Shown: positions 35,229-45,700 of the stretch, in pieces
Numbering within the stretch: position 1 is the first letter of the stretch
How the letters are laid out: the number at the start of each line of letters is the position of its first letter
Assembly: GCA_011772205.1 (NCBI GenBank)
Contig: WVZY01000006.1
Coordinates: 25,900-89,899 of the forward strand
Reading direction: 5' to 3'
Length of the DNA: 64,000 nucleotides
Source of the DNA: Candidatus Latescibacterota bacterium
GTDB lineage: Bacteria > Krumholzibacteriota > Krumholzibacteriia > WVZY01
The notes under the pieces: model-generated
The model's database searches: none
The model's input: the letters and a program-made list of their open reading frames with translations, nothing else
Told to the model about the DNA's origin: nothing
Translations under genes and position numbers: made by a program

Positions 35229-36245
35229 TTACGCCGGGCGCTTGCGGCCTATGATCAGGCTTGCTCCTGAACTCAAATCTCGTCGAGAGATCTCACAAAA
35301 GCCAACCTCTTCCAACCAGGACCGCATTTCACCTTCCGTATATGTATCTCCCGCAGCAGTTGCGACGAGCATGTTCAACGCGAACAGCGCCCCTCTTGCG
35401 GGGTGCGTCCGGCTTTCATCCATGATGAAGTCGCTGATAACGATCTGCCCGTTTGGATTGAGCGCCTGGAAGCATTTACGGAAAAGCGTGTTGTTGGCAG
35501 CAGGAGAATTGATGTGAACGACCGCTGACAGCAAAACGAGGTCGAATCCGCTGCCCAGGTCGTCCTTTTCATAATCTCCAACAATCGCTCTGACCTTATG
35601 GGTCAAGCCCTCTCGGCAGATGTGATACTTTGTCAAAGGAATCACATCGGGGAGATCGAGAACCACCGCTTCGATATCCTCCCTCGCCTTTGCAATGGCC
35701 ATCGCGTAAACTCCTGAGCCACCGCCCACATCGAGCACCTGCGACACACCGGTCAGATCCAGATTGGACACCAGCTCCGATGCCTGCTGGGAGCCCCTCC
35801 AGTGCATAGCGGAGATGAACGCGCCGAACCATTGCCCCTCTCGCTCCTCTATACGCGATTTTGCCACCGATGTGCCGCAACGGACTGCCTCTGTAAGCGT
35901 GCTCCAAGATTTCCACTGGTTCGAGGAGTGCATGAGATTTGCCATGAACGTGGCCTTCCCTTTGACGAGAAAACGGGATGTGAGCGGGGTGTTTGAGAAT
36001 CGTCCTTCCTTTTTTTCGAGAAGCCCAATGGCGCATAATGCGTTCATTAGACGATCCATCGCACGGATATCAGTGCCGGCTTTTTTTGCAACTTCATCCG
36101 GTGTCTTGCTATCATCTCCAAGCAGTGTGAACACATCGAGCTCATATGCGGTGAGCAGGATTCGGCTCTTTTGATAGGCGGATACGATGTCCATGATGGT
36201 TTGCTGCGAAAGGGCGTCGTCCGCCGGCGTGTTGCTCTCGCTCAT
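35229..36245 (-). CDS. Small-molecule O-methyltransferase (Methyltransf_2 type)
   Basis: 338 residues with an N-terminal winged-helix dimerisation domain (IMDIVSAYQKSRILLTAYELDVFTLL; about 10-95) and a C-terminal SAM domain with VLDVGGGSGVYAMAIAKARE and DLVLLSAVVHINSP. The layout matches acetylserotonin/hydroxyneurosporene O-methyltransferase relatives. GGGAGGA precedes the ATG. It lies 54 nt downstream of pckA, so read-through from pckA is possible, but a shared pathway is not evident. Confidence 0.9.
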   Translation of the reverse strand: MSESNTPADDALSQQTIMDIVSAYQKSRILLTAYELDVFTLLGDDSKTPDEVAKKAGTDIRAMDRLMNALCAIGLLEKKEGRFSNTPLTSRFLVKGKATFMANLMHSSNQWKSWSTLTEAVRCGTSVAKSRIEEREGQWFGAFISAMHWRGSQQASELVSNLDLTGVSQVLDVGGGSGVYAMAIAKAREDIEAVVLDLPDVIPLTKYHICREGLTHKVRAIVGDYEKDDLGSGFDLVLLSAVVHINSPAANNTLFRKCFQALNPNGQIVISDFIMDESRTHPARGALFALNMLVATAAGDTYTEGEMRSWLEEVGFCEISRRDLSSGASLIIGRKRPA

Positions 36246-36299
36246 AAGAAATCCTCCCGGGCTCTCACCTCATATGCCGCCCCGCTACGACACACAGTT

Positions 36300-37916
36300 T
36301 CATCCCCTGTTTTCCTCGCTCGGCCCCGCGTTCCTGATTTCCGGAGGGACATCCTTTTCGAACTGCTTGAAGTTGCTTCTGAACATCTCCACGAGTTCCT
36401 TCGCCTTGGAATCGTAAAGCGTTTTGTCCTTCCATGTATTGCGGGGATTGAGGACCTCCGCAGGTACATCGGGACATTCCTTAGGTATCTCCAGGCCGAA
36501 CACAGGATCTCTCTCGTACGAAACCGAGTTTAACTTTCCCGAAAGAGCGCCCTCCACCATTGCACGCGAGTGAGCGATTTTCATTCGCGATCCGGTTCCA
36601 ACCGGCCCGCCGCTCCAACCGGTATTCACGAGCCAGCAGCTGACATCGTGGCTCTTGATCTTTTCACCGAGAAGACCGCTGTAGACCGTCGGCGGCAGCG
36701 CCATAAACGGTGCACCGAAGCAGGCGCTGAACGTTGCCTGCGGAGCGCTTCCCGCACCTCTCTCGGTCCCCGCCACTTTTGCCGTGTATCCCGAAAGAAA
36801 ATGGTACCGCGCTTGGTCGTGTGTCAACCGCGAGATTGGAGGCATTATTCCAAATGCATCGGCGGTGAGCATGATGACGTTTTTTGGGTGCCCGCCAAGA
36901 CCATCCCTGACGATATTGGGAATGTGGGTGATGGGATAAGCTGCGCGAGTATTCTCCGTCAGGCGGTCATCATCAAGGTCGACGCGCCGCGTTGAGGGAT
37001 TCATACAAACGTTCTCGAGAATGGTGCCAAACCTTCGCGTTGTCTCGTATATTTCCGGCTCGGACTCGGCAGAGAGCCGAATCACCTTTGCGTAGCAGCC
37101 TCCTTCGAAATTGAACACCCCGCGGTCCGACCAGCCGTGTTCGTCGTCTCCAATCAGCGACCGGTGTGGATCCGCGGACAACGTCGTTTTTCCCGTCCCG
37201 GATAAGCCGAAGAAGATTGCCACATCTCCGTTGCGACCGGCGTTCGCACTGCAATGCATCGTCATGACTTGCTTTTGCGGCAGGAGAAAATTCAAAACAG
37301 TAAAAATGGACTTCTTGATCTCACCCGCGTAGCTCGTCCCTCCGATCAAAACCAGCCTCTTACCGAAATTGACGATGATGAACGCTTCGCTGTATGTTCC
37401 ATCCAATTCAGGTATCGCCTTGAAACCCGGGACGTTTAGAACGGTAAAGGCGGGTTCGTGTTGAAGCCGCTCTTCCGGATCTGCAATCTGTCGGAACATG
37501 TTGCGGGCGAAAAGGGAGTGCCAGGCCCTCTCCGTGATAATCCGTACGGGCAGCCGGAACTCAGGGTCCGCTCCGGCATGACAGTCCTGGACGAACACAT
37601 CGCGTCCCTGCAAATACGCCTGAAGGCGCTGAAACAGGATCTGGAACTTCTCTTCTTTGAACGGCCGATTGACTTTCCCCCACCAGATCTTGTCCTTGCT
37701 CGTCGGTTCTTCAACGAGAAATTTATCATTCGGACTGCGCCCGGTGTATGAACCCGTTCTCACAACAATGGGACCAAGATGCGCGAGCGCTCCTTCATTC
37801 CTCTTGACGATTTCTTCGTAGAGCATAGATGTACTGAAATTCCAGCATTCGTGCCCAAGGTTCGTCAGACCATGGGCTTCCAATCCTACTTTGGGACTTT
37901 TTGTTGTATTCGGCAT
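36300..37916 (-). CDS. pckA: Phosphoenolpyruvate carboxykinase (ATP)
   Basis: Converts oxaloacetate and ATP to PEP, CO2 and ADP; the first step of gluconeogenesis. 538 residues, normal for the ATP-type. The kinase-1a motif GLSGTGKTTLSADP, kinase-2 motif IGDDEHGW, EGGCYAKVI, MLTADAFGIMPPISRLT and GRSPNDKFLVEE are all present. AGGGG 5 nt before the ATG at 37916; a GTG at 37922 is an alternative. In the window it complements maeB and pfkA in central carbon flow. Confidence 0.97.
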   Translation of the reverse strand: MPNTTKSPKVGLEAHGLTNLGHECWNFSTSMLYEEIVKRNEGALAHLGPIVVRTGSYTGRSPNDKFLVEEPTSKDKIWWGKVNRPFKEEKFQILFQRLQAYLQGRDVFVQDCHAGADPEFRLPVRIITERAWHSLFARNMFRQIADPEERLQHEPAFTVLNVPGFKAIPELDGTYSEAFIIVNFGKRLVLIGGTSYAGEIKKSIFTVLNFLLPQKQVMTMHCSANAGRNGDVAIFFGLSGTGKTTLSADPHRSLIGDDEHGWSDRGVFNFEGGCYAKVIRLSAESEPEIYETTRRFGTILENVCMNPSTRRVDLDDDRLTENTRAAYPITHIPNIVRDGLGGHPKNVIMLTADAFGIMPPISRLTHDQARYHFLSGYTAKVAGTERGAGSAPQATFSACFGAPFMALPPTVYSGLLGEKIKSHDVSCWLVNTGWSGGPVGTGSRMKIAHSRAMVEGALSGKLNSVSYERDPVFGLEIPKECPDVPAEVLNPRNTWKDKTLYDSKAKELVEMFRSNFKQFEKDVPPEIRNAGPSEENRG

Positions 37917-38169
37917 AACCACCCCTGCGATTATGAATTATGAATTTGTGCGAGTGCCGATCGGGCGACGGATGAAAGACGATCGTATATTTCGATTTTA
38001 CGAGTCTTAAGATACGTCCACCCAGCAGAGATGTCTATCTCAATCGCATAACAACGGTAAGCGGTCGTCTCCCAGCGGATTCTAAGAGCAACATTCCATG
38101 CTGAATCTCCGATAGTGATCGAGGAGAGAATAAGCGCATTGCTACTTTTGAAAAAGCACTGTGGAGTGA
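37917..38169. other. Divergent intergenic region upstream of pckA
   Basis: Holds the 5' region of pckA, including a weak minus-strand candidate (TTAAGA, 17 nt, TACGAT) and a direct repeat of ATTCATAATTCATAAT close to the pckA start. No gene is recognised. Confidence 0.4.
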
Positions 38170-38199
38170 TTGACAGAACATCGTTTCGTACGCTAAGAT
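38170..38199 (+). promoter_or_regulatory. Sigma70-type promoter of GT39/propeller gene
   Basis: TTGACA, 18 nt, TAAGAT, about 79 nt before the ATG at 38278. Confidence 0.5.
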
Positions 38200-38277
38200 A
38201 TGAGACTATCGAGAGTTATGGAACACATCAAGGATCTCGGGCGATTTTTGTTCGGATCAGGCACGTTATGGAACTAA

Positions 38278-40569
38278 ATGAAGCTGGACCGCTATAAACG
38301 ATACCTTCGGTCATTCTCCTGGGATTTTTGGTCTTACCTTCTTCTATTCATTGCAATCATTCTCACGCGCATCCCCTTCTTGAGGAACTTTGATCTCGTC
38401 TCCTATGACGGTACCTACTACATCAACCAGGCGAAATCCTTGTTTCGGGCTTCGGAGTCGGCGCGCGCTTTCCCCATAGGCTATCCAGCCTCTATCGCCG
38501 CTTTCCTTCCAATCATCAACGATGCCGTCAGAGCCGCCCAGGTGGTCTCGTTCATAGCAAGCGTGGGATCCGTCGTACTTATATATCGTGTCGGCAGGAT
38601 ATTCTTGAGCAAGCATCACGCGTTTCTCTGCGCGCTCTTGCTTGCAATTACTCCCCTGTTCATTCGATTTTCGCTGAACACAATGTCGGAATCTTTATAT
38701 ATATTTTTCATTTTGCTAACGGTATATTTCTTCGCGAAAGGCAAAGATTCTCTCACCGGAATTGCACTGGGGCTGGCGACCATTACAAGACCAGAAGCCC
38801 TGGCAATTTTGGGGGGGCTGGGCCTTTTGCGTCTCAAAACTCCAAAGCGGTTGTCTGCAATCGTCGTGAGCTTTGCTCTCATTTATTCGATAAACATCGT
38901 CGCTTCATACACATCAATGGGTCGCCTGGAACTGCTGCCCAAGAGGAAGGGATTGGGTGTTAGCGCAGGCGTATGGCAGGAGCGCGAGCGTTTCGTGGAC
39001 CAAGAAACAGTAGAGCTGGAGGCAAAACCGGAAAGCGTTCTCAAAAATTATATTTCACGATTTCCAAAGGAACTTTATCATTTCAGCATACATGCGCTTC
39101 CCTTTTTGATCATCCTCGCAATCTATGGAGTGATCAGAAAACCTATTTTCATGATTGCTGCCTTTTTGCCTTTTTTTATATTTCCGCTATTCACGCCCAG
39201 AAGTGAACCAAGATTTGTTCTGCCCTTCCTCCCATTTACGATTCTCTACGCCTATATCGGCGTAGAGGCGATTCGAAGCAAGAAAGCCAAGCACATTGGC
39301 TATACATTGATACTTTTGACTGCAATACCCGGGTTTTTCATAAACAAAAGCCAGCTGCTGACACCGCTATCCGAAGGTATGGAAGCAATGAAATCGGCAG
39401 GGATCTATCTCAGTGATCAAATTAAACCCACCGATAAAATAGCCGATAGAAAGCCTTTCTTCTCATTTTATAGCGGAGGAAAATACGAAGAGATCCCAAT
39501 TGGGGACTATGACAAAACGATTAGTTATTTGATGGACCAGGATGTAGATTATCTCTCCGTCCATCATCCCACGACGTGCATATTGAGACCTGCCTTGAAA
39601 GCACTCTTGCATGACTATGCATGTATAAATGGCGAGCTGCGTCTCCGACAGTATTACACGAATTATTCCGGGATCATGATATTCAAAGTCCTCGAGGATC
39701 CTGGTCCTTTGATTTACAAGCAGCTGACCTTCCCCGAGGAAGGTGATGATGCCACTCCGACTTGGTCTCCAGATGGCAGATATCTCGCATTTTCATCTAC
39801 GAGATCGGGAGGGGGAGATATCTATGTTATGTCCTTGAAGGACGAAACACTTGAACAGCTCGACACTGGACAGAGTGCGGAAAAGCATCCTTCTTGGTCG
39901 CCCGATGGAAGGAGCATCGCTTTTTCATCCATTAGAGAGGGAAATTGGGATATCCATACCATAGATCTCGCTGCCAGGAAAATTAGACGAATAACTTCAC
40001 ATAAAGGCGCGGACCTCTCCCCTTGCTGGTCTGAAAATGGAGAGAAAATCTTCTTCTGCTCTAACAGATCAGGAAGATTGCAAATTTGGTCAAAAGACTT
40101 GCTGTCCGGGGATTTGAGACAAATCAGCTTCCGAGGCTCGAACAATTATCCTGCAGTTTCCCCCGAAGGAAACAGAATCGCGTGGATTTATAATGATGCA
40201 ATGGTCGTTGTTTATGATCTGCAAACCGAGGAAGCTTCTGTTCTTCCATCCATAAATAGAGCATCTGCGCGACCTGCCTGGAGCCCTGACGGAAGGTTTA
40301 TTGCCGTTTCAGCAATGGATTGGGGCAGTTTGGACATTTATATTGCGACAGCGGACGCGAACGAGGTTATTTTACTCACCAAGCTGCCCGATTCGGAAGG
40401 CCAGCCGAGTTGGAGCCCCGACGGAGAGACCCTGGCTTTCAGTTCGAACAATAATGTCAAGCAGTGGATCAGCATTATCAGTGGCATAGAACCTTACCTC
40501 GAGAGATTATTGAATCCCATCGAAATCAAACGCTTCCGGACGCCTGCCACTGAAACGACAAATCGCTAG
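38278..40569 (+). CDS. GT39-type membrane glycosyltransferase fused to six-bladed beta-propeller
   Basis: 763 residues. The N-terminal 480 residues are a polytopic glycosyltransferase of the PMT/ArnT (PMT_2) type: a first helix (YLLLFIAIILTRIPFLRN), the luminal acidic loop FDLVSYDGTYYINQAKSL, and further hydrophobic helices up to about residue 360. The C-terminal 280 residues contain six TolB/PD40 blades, each with a variant of WSPDGRYLAFSS and DIYVMSL, the fourth and sixth degenerate. GT39 enzymes move sugars from a polyprenyl phosphate donor to periplasmic acceptors; the propeller would therefore lie in the periplasm and may select or bind the acceptor (inference). I know of no standard family with this combination. 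Confidence 0.85.
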   Translation: MKLDRYKRYLRSFSWDFWSYLLLFIAIILTRIPFLRNFDLVSYDGTYYINQAKSLFRASESARAFPIGYPASIAAFLPIINDAVRAAQVVSFIASVGSVVLIYRVGRIFLSKHHAFLCALLLAITPLFIRFSLNTMSESLYIFFILLTVYFFAKGKDSLTGIALGLATITRPEALAILGGLGLLRLKTPKRLSAIVVSFALIYSINIVASYTSMGRLELLPKRKGLGVSAGVWQERERFVDQETVELEAKPESVLKNYISRFPKELYHFSIHALPFLIILAIYGVIRKPIFMIAAFLPFFIFPLFTPRSEPRFVLPFLPFTILYAYIGVEAIRSKKAKHIGYTLILLTAIPGFFINKSQLLTPLSEGMEAMKSAGIYLSDQIKPTDKIADRKPFFSFYSGGKYEEIPIGDYDKTISYLMDQDVDYLSVHHPTTCILRPALKALLHDYACINGELRLRQYYTNYSGIMIFKVLEDPGPLIYKQLTFPEEGDDATPTWSPDGRYLAFSSTRSGGGDIYVMSLKDETLEQLDTGQSAEKHPSWSPDGRSIAFSSIREGNWDIHTIDLAARKIRRITSHKGADLSPCWSENGEKIFFCSNRSGRLQIWSKDLLSGDLRQISFRGSNNYPAVSPEGNRIAWIYNDAMVVVYDLQTEEASVLPSINRASARPAWSPDGRFIAVSAMDWGSLDIYIATADANEVILLTKLPDSEGQPSWSPDGETLAFSSNNNVKQWISIISGIEPYLERLLNPIEIKRFRTPATETTNR

Positions 40570-40597
40570 AATCCGAACGAGTATATTCTAAGAAAAA

Positions 40598-40626
40598 TTG
40601 ACTGCATCTGCGTGATAAAATACACT
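40598..40626 (+). promoter_or_regulatory. Possible promoter of phosphodiesterase gene
   Basis: TTGACT, 17 nt, TACACT, 72 nt before the ATG at 40698. Confidence 0.45.
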
Positions 40627-40697
40627 CAAAAAGCTGAGCGAGGAATGTTCAATCCTGAATCCACGCACATCACAGCTTGTTCTAACAGCAACATGGA

Positions 40698-42047
40698 ATG
40701 GACCGTTATATGAAACGCAAAACAACCATCTCGATTGTCCTCCTCGTTATCGCTCTCGCTGTCATCGTCGTCCTTGGAACGCAAATAAGGCGGTTATTTC
40801 GTCCTGCTGAATCAGATGAAGCTGTCGGTGGTTCCAATCTTTTGACCCAAAAAGCATACGCAACATGGAGAGAATTCTTCTCTTCGAATGCTCCTGATAG
40901 AACCGCACGAAAAAAGGTTGTGTTCATCGGGATCGACGGCGCTGATTGGAGCATCATCAACCCGATGATCAACGAAGGTTTTCTGCCATCTTTTGCAAAG
41001 CTCAAACGAGAAGGAAGCTACGGCATTCTGCGGTCCACAGAATGCTTCTACTCTCTCCCAGCGTGGGTTTCGATGATGACAGGATGTCTTCCCGAAAAAA
41101 CCGGTGTCTATACTTTCGGGATGTGGAGTCGAGAGGAACAAGAGTTTCTCCCCGTGAGATCAATTGACGTTAGGACTCCATCAGTATGGGATGCCGCATC
41201 ATATGCTGTGAAGCGAACAGCGGCGATTAACGTTCCATGCACATCTCCAGTTCGGGACATCAACGGAATAATGATTTCCGGTATGATGACGCCGATTACT
41301 TTGGGAGACCGAACGGGATACCTTTTGCAATTTAAAAAGCTCTCCGGCAGTCAGAGCAATGCAAAGACACCTCAATCCTTCTCGCCGGTATTACAAGCAC
41401 CATTGGCATTTTCGCACAACCACTTCGAGTTTTTACTTTACGATACGACAGATGATCGGACGGTGAATCATGACCATGTGCGGGTAACTCTCTCGCAACA
41501 ACTCGAAGGAAGCCTGTATAAAATACCAAAACAGAGCTATAACATTCCTTTGGGAATGTTCAGTCCATGGCTAAAAATCAATGTTCAAAAAGATGACCGA
41601 ATCGAAAAGGGATGGTGTAAAGTACGAATCCTTCCCTTCAACAATCCACAATATCCGCACATCGCCCGGTTTTCGCACATTCTGTTCGCCACAGGAGACA
41701 CTGATGTTAGATTCACTCATCCGGACTCTCTAGCCGACGTTTTACAAAAGCAGTTGGATTATTATTTCCCATCGAGATTCCTGGACCGGGAAATCATCCC
41801 CAGCCTGACCAAAGATGGCGCTCGGGCTGCTTCCTTTCTATACCGATACGACGATTGGGATCTCTTTCTCTTCGTCTTTACCCAGACGGACAACATCCAG
41901 CACCTGGATGGGGCATCCGGGTATACAAAATTGGTCTACCGGGAAATCGATCGCTTTCTTGGCGAGCTGATGGTACAACTTCCAAAAAAACAGCATCCTT
42001 ATCATCGCTTCCGATCACGGCTTCAAGGAATATACGTACGCCATTGA
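40698..42047 (+). CDS. Alkaline-phosphatase-superfamily phosphodiesterase, N-terminal part (frameshifted)
   Basis: 449 codons to the first stop. A signal anchor (ISIVLLVIALAVIVVLGTQI) is followed by the type I phosphodiesterase/nucleotide pyrophosphatase core: KKVVFIGIDGADW (metal Asp), FYSLPAWVSMMTGCLPEKTG (the residue in the nucleophile position is Ser rather than the usual Thr), and FVFTQTDNIQHLD (second metal site). After LGELMVQLPKK the frame becomes unrelated and stops. The remaining motifs continue in the +1 frame from an A7 run at 41984-41990; with six A residues the frame would be intact and the protein about 680 residues. It is a broken gene, a sequence error or a slippage site. Confidence 0.85.
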   Translation: MDRYMKRKTTISIVLLVIALAVIVVLGTQIRRLFRPAESDEAVGGSNLLTQKAYATWREFFSSNAPDRTARKKVVFIGIDGADWSIINPMINEGFLPSFAKLKREGSYGILRSTECFYSLPAWVSMMTGCLPEKTGVYTFGMWSREEQEFLPVRSIDVRTPSVWDAASYAVKRTAAINVPCTSPVRDINGIMISGMMTPITLGDRTGYLLQFKKLSGSQSNAKTPQSFSPVLQAPLAFSHNHFEFLLYDTTDDRTVNHDHVRVTLSQQLEGSLYKIPKQSYNIPLGMFSPWLKINVQKDDRIEKGWCKVRILPFNNPQYPHIARFSHILFATGDTDVRFTHPDSLADVLQKQLDYYFPSRFLDREIIPSLTKDGARAASFLYRYDDWDLFLFVFTQTDNIQHLDGASGYTKLVYREIDRFLGELMVQLPKKQHPYHRFRSRLQGIYVRH

Positions 42048-42741
42048 CCTGAACAAATTCTTCGAGCAGCTCAGCCTCCTCAGCTACAAAGAGGGGAAGC
42101 AAATCGATCACGAGAAGACCCTCGCATTTCATAACCTCTGGCATATATATTTCAATCGAAATCTGTTGACCGAAAGTGAATTGAAACAGCGAGGGATCAA
42201 GGTGCGCGGATCTTCTCCCGAGGATGCACTGGCGCACTACATTCAAGAAGCTGGGCGCTCCTTTGCGGTTGAAGGAGGCAAGAGAAAGCTCCCTCTGGAG
42301 TTCAGGACGATCGAACCCAAGCCTTTCGACAGCACACCTGATATGATCGTGCAGGGAGATTACGGTGACCACGTAATAGAATTCTGGAACTTCAGGAGGC
42401 CGAGCGACGACGTCAGACGCAAATTGGCTGCAGATGAACAGTGGAAACATCGGAGGGATGGTATTTATTTCGTCTACGGTGAAGGTGTAAGACAGGGCTT
42501 CAGAGCGCCGCAGAGCGACATTCAAGATATTGCGCCAACAATTCTGTATCTTCTCGAGCTGCCCGTTTCTCCGGAATCACACGGTCAAGTAATGACTCAG
42601 GTGTTCGAAACGAGCATTCTCGAGAGCATGGCTCTTTACACGATCGAATCTTACGATGATGTTTTCGAAGCAATCGCAGTATCCGACGAGGAGCGGGAAT
42701 CTTTAGAAGAGAAGCTGAGAAGCCTCGGCTACATTCGCTGA
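41992..42741 (+). CDS. C-terminal part of the same phosphodiesterase gene
   Basis: 250 codons continuing the upstream gene after the A7 run, beginning SILIIASDHGFKEYTYAIDL. SDHG supplies the last metal-binding Asp and His of the alkaline phosphatase superfamily, so the upstream fragment alone cannot hold a complete active site. The end (DIAPTILYLLELPVSPESHGQ, then SLEEKLRSLGYIR) is typical of these phosphodiesterases. If translated separately, an in-frame start is at 42166, but without the metal site. The stop abuts the stop of the convergent gene with no spacer. Confidence 0.82.
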   Translation, partial: SILIIASDHGFKEYTYAIDLNKFFEQLSLLSYKEGKQIDHEKTLAFHNLWHIYFNRNLLTESELKQRGIKVRGSSPEDALAHYIQEAGRSFAVEGGKRKLPLEFRTIEPKPFDSTPDMIVQGDYGDHVIEFWNFRRPSDDVRRKLAADEQWKHRRDGIYFVYGEGVRQGFRAPQSDIQDIAPTILYLLELPVSPESHGQVMTQVFETSILESMALYTIESYDDVFEAIAVSDEERESLEEKLRSLGYIR

Positions 42742-45700
42742 TTATTTCACCATCGCCTTGTAGACAATGATCGAGCGCTCACCGGGGAGCATAAAAACGG
42801 GGGAATTCTTTGAAAACAACATCTGCAGGAGATATTCAGCAGCGCGGAACTCGCATTCATCCGCATCGGATGGATCGAAGGTAAGATATTGAGAACCTAT
42901 GCCTTCCCGCTGCCACTCGACATCCATTCCGGGGCCGAATGCATCGGGCAACAGGTCGATGTACGGTGAAATCGGATCATACAGAACGACATTCTGAACG
43001 CTGTCTATTCCCGCGTTGAACAGCTGTATCGTGTACGTGATCACTTCGCCCGGAGCCGCCGTTGGTTTGTCCACCTGTTTCTGGAGAGTGAGTCTCCCGC
43101 TGGCGCTTCCGATGACGACGACGGCGTCATCGGCCGTTTCTCGCGATACCAGTGGAGTTCCGGAAATCGACTGAGCTGCTTCGACACTTACGTGGACGGT
43201 TTTTCCTACCTGATACGCCGCCGGAATAAACACCCGGAAAAGGAAATAAAGTTTGTCGTCCCCCGTAGAGGGATCGAGATCGCCGTCGCTCGGTTGCAGC
43301 ACGCGATCGTTTCCATCGAAAATGCCGTTGCCGTTTTCATCGAAAAGAAACATCGTTTCGATACCGGCTTCGGCAACGGCGGTCAGATCCACATGCCCCG
43401 CTGTTCCCACCACCACAACATGAGGAAAATCGACATACCCGCCAGCAAGACCGTTGAGCACACTACCCGAAGATAAGCTCAAGCCTTTCAAATCGGCGAA
43501 CTCCACCTGTACCGTATCCCCCGCGCTCACTAAGAAAGGCCCCAGACTATCCGGGCTCAAGGAAATATAACCAGACGGATTTTTTTCGATCAGAAAGGCC
43601 GATGTTCCTCCGGGGACTGCGATCTCGAAAGATCCATCCCCGCGTGTGATAGCATAGGTTCCAGTAGCGTTTTCTCTTATTTCCACACCGGCTAATCCGA
43701 CATCTCCCGCCGAAAACACCGCATCGTGGTCGCGGTCATCGAAGACGATTCCGGTGAGAACGGCTCCCGTCTGCGTAACGAGCTTCACGCTCTCCGAAAG
43801 ATTGGGCGGGAGGCTCGACCAGGAATTGATAAGAGCTGCATACCCACCCGGGGCAAGGCCGCCCGGCACCTGGACTTTTATAGTAAAATCGAGCTGCTCT
43901 GCTGGAAGAATCACTTGCGTCCAGAACGGTGCCGAGTGGTCTACTGAGCCATCGTTGACAGCGATGCTCCCTGCCGGCCAATCCAGCGGCGGTTCCCAAT
44001 CAATATAGAACGAGTCGGGGTAAGATCCCGCGTTTCGCACTTCGAGTGCCGCGCTATAGAATGATCCGGGGGTGGCCACCCGGAGGGACACGCCGCCCTC
44101 ACCTGTTCCAGCCAGACCAAAAACTCCCGCACCGTTTCCATCGATGACCAGGTCCACACGCGGCGGGGAGACGATGGTTACCTTTGCTTCGATACTTTCA
44201 ACCGCCGTCGAATCCCGCGAAGATACGACATCCATAATGTACTGGTAATCTCCGGTCGTTTCGTTTGCCGGAACGGTGACGCTGAATGTCAAGAACACCG
44301 ACCCGCCGGAGGGAATAACTCCCGTAGTGTAAGGAGAAGCCGCGCCTTCCAGCGTGGCGTTCCACAGCGGGACTGCGTTCCAGGTGAGCGTGAACTGATC
44401 GGCGTCTTCCCCCTCGTTCTGGAGCTCAACCGTATAATTCAATATCGCCGGTGATGAAGTGGTTTGCGTTGACGTCCCGCCCAAGCCGCTTCCAAGCGCT
44501 CCGTAAACACCGTCGCCGTTTCCATCGATCACTGCGTCCACAGCAGCGGGAAGCGTTACGATGAGACGGCCCAGCACACTGTCCACGAGGAACGGCTTGT
44601 CCGTTTTGTGCCCGTCCACGACGATATCAAACGTGCCTCCAGGCGACGTTGCGGGGACAAAGGCTTTGAGCTCATACAAACCTGCAGGGTATCCCGTCAC
44701 GGGTGAGCTCTGGCCATCGAACGTGACTTGCCATCCGGAAGGCGTATTCCACGAGATATCGAAGCTGTTGGTCCCGGATATATTTTGAATCTCGACCATG
44801 AAGACGACCGAATCGCCCGGAGACACAGTCCTCACCGACGATCCACCCAGCCCCGTCCCAACGGGTCCATACACCTGAAAACCAGAGCCATCGATCAGCA
44901 TGTCGATCTCGCCCGACTCGCTCACACTCACCGCCGCCGTGACACTCTCAGAGATGTTGTTATCCGTGTTCGACACAGCATGAAGATAAGAGGCATAAGG
45001 CCCATAGGAAGCTCCGCCGGGGATCAAGACTTTGAGCTGGTAGCTCTTTTGCCCATAAGCGAGAACGGTCTCGGTCGAGCAGGGAAAGGGATTGTCCACG
45101 CCGCCATCGGCAAGGAAGGCCGTCCATCCGCTGCCCGGCGGATCCCACGTGAGGACGAACGAATCGGGCATAAAGCCCTCGTTCTGGAGTAAGAGGGGAA
45201 AGACAACCGTTGTCCCCCGACCGCCGGCGATCGTTCCGGATCCGCCCAGACCCGAGAATGTGTCGTCGTATATCCCGTCTCCACTCGCTAGGATGATCAT
45301 ATCGATCCGCGGAGCACGGTGTCTGAGCACCGCTTTGATCGAGTCTTTCTTCAGTGTATCCAAGGTAGCCGCAGCCGTAACGATCGTAACATAGTCGCCC
45401 CCGGGAACGGAGCCGGGCACCATCACGTTGAGCATCATAGAGAGCGAGGATCCGTCGGGAACGACGGAGGTTGTGAAGGGGCCCGTGTACTCCGTTCCGT
45501 TGTACCAAATGGAGGCGACAGAAGCCGGATCCGCATCGTACGAGATAAGGAAGCTCGATGGGGCATTTCCCGTGTTGATGAGATCGAGAGAAAAGCTGAT
45601 CATGCTATCCGAAGGGGCCTCTTTTGAAGCGAAGCCTCCGCTGCCGTTCTCGCCCACTGCGCCATAGCCGTTTCCGTCGACCGCCAGGTCTACTCCATGT

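Noticed and set aside
38115..38297. A 60-codon frame before the GT39 fusion gene
   Set aside because: It has no ribosome binding site or family similarity and spans the predicted promoter.
41984..41990. Programmed -1 frameshift at the A7 run
   Set aside because: The downstream motifs are in the +1 (or -2) frame, so classical -1 slippage would not join them.
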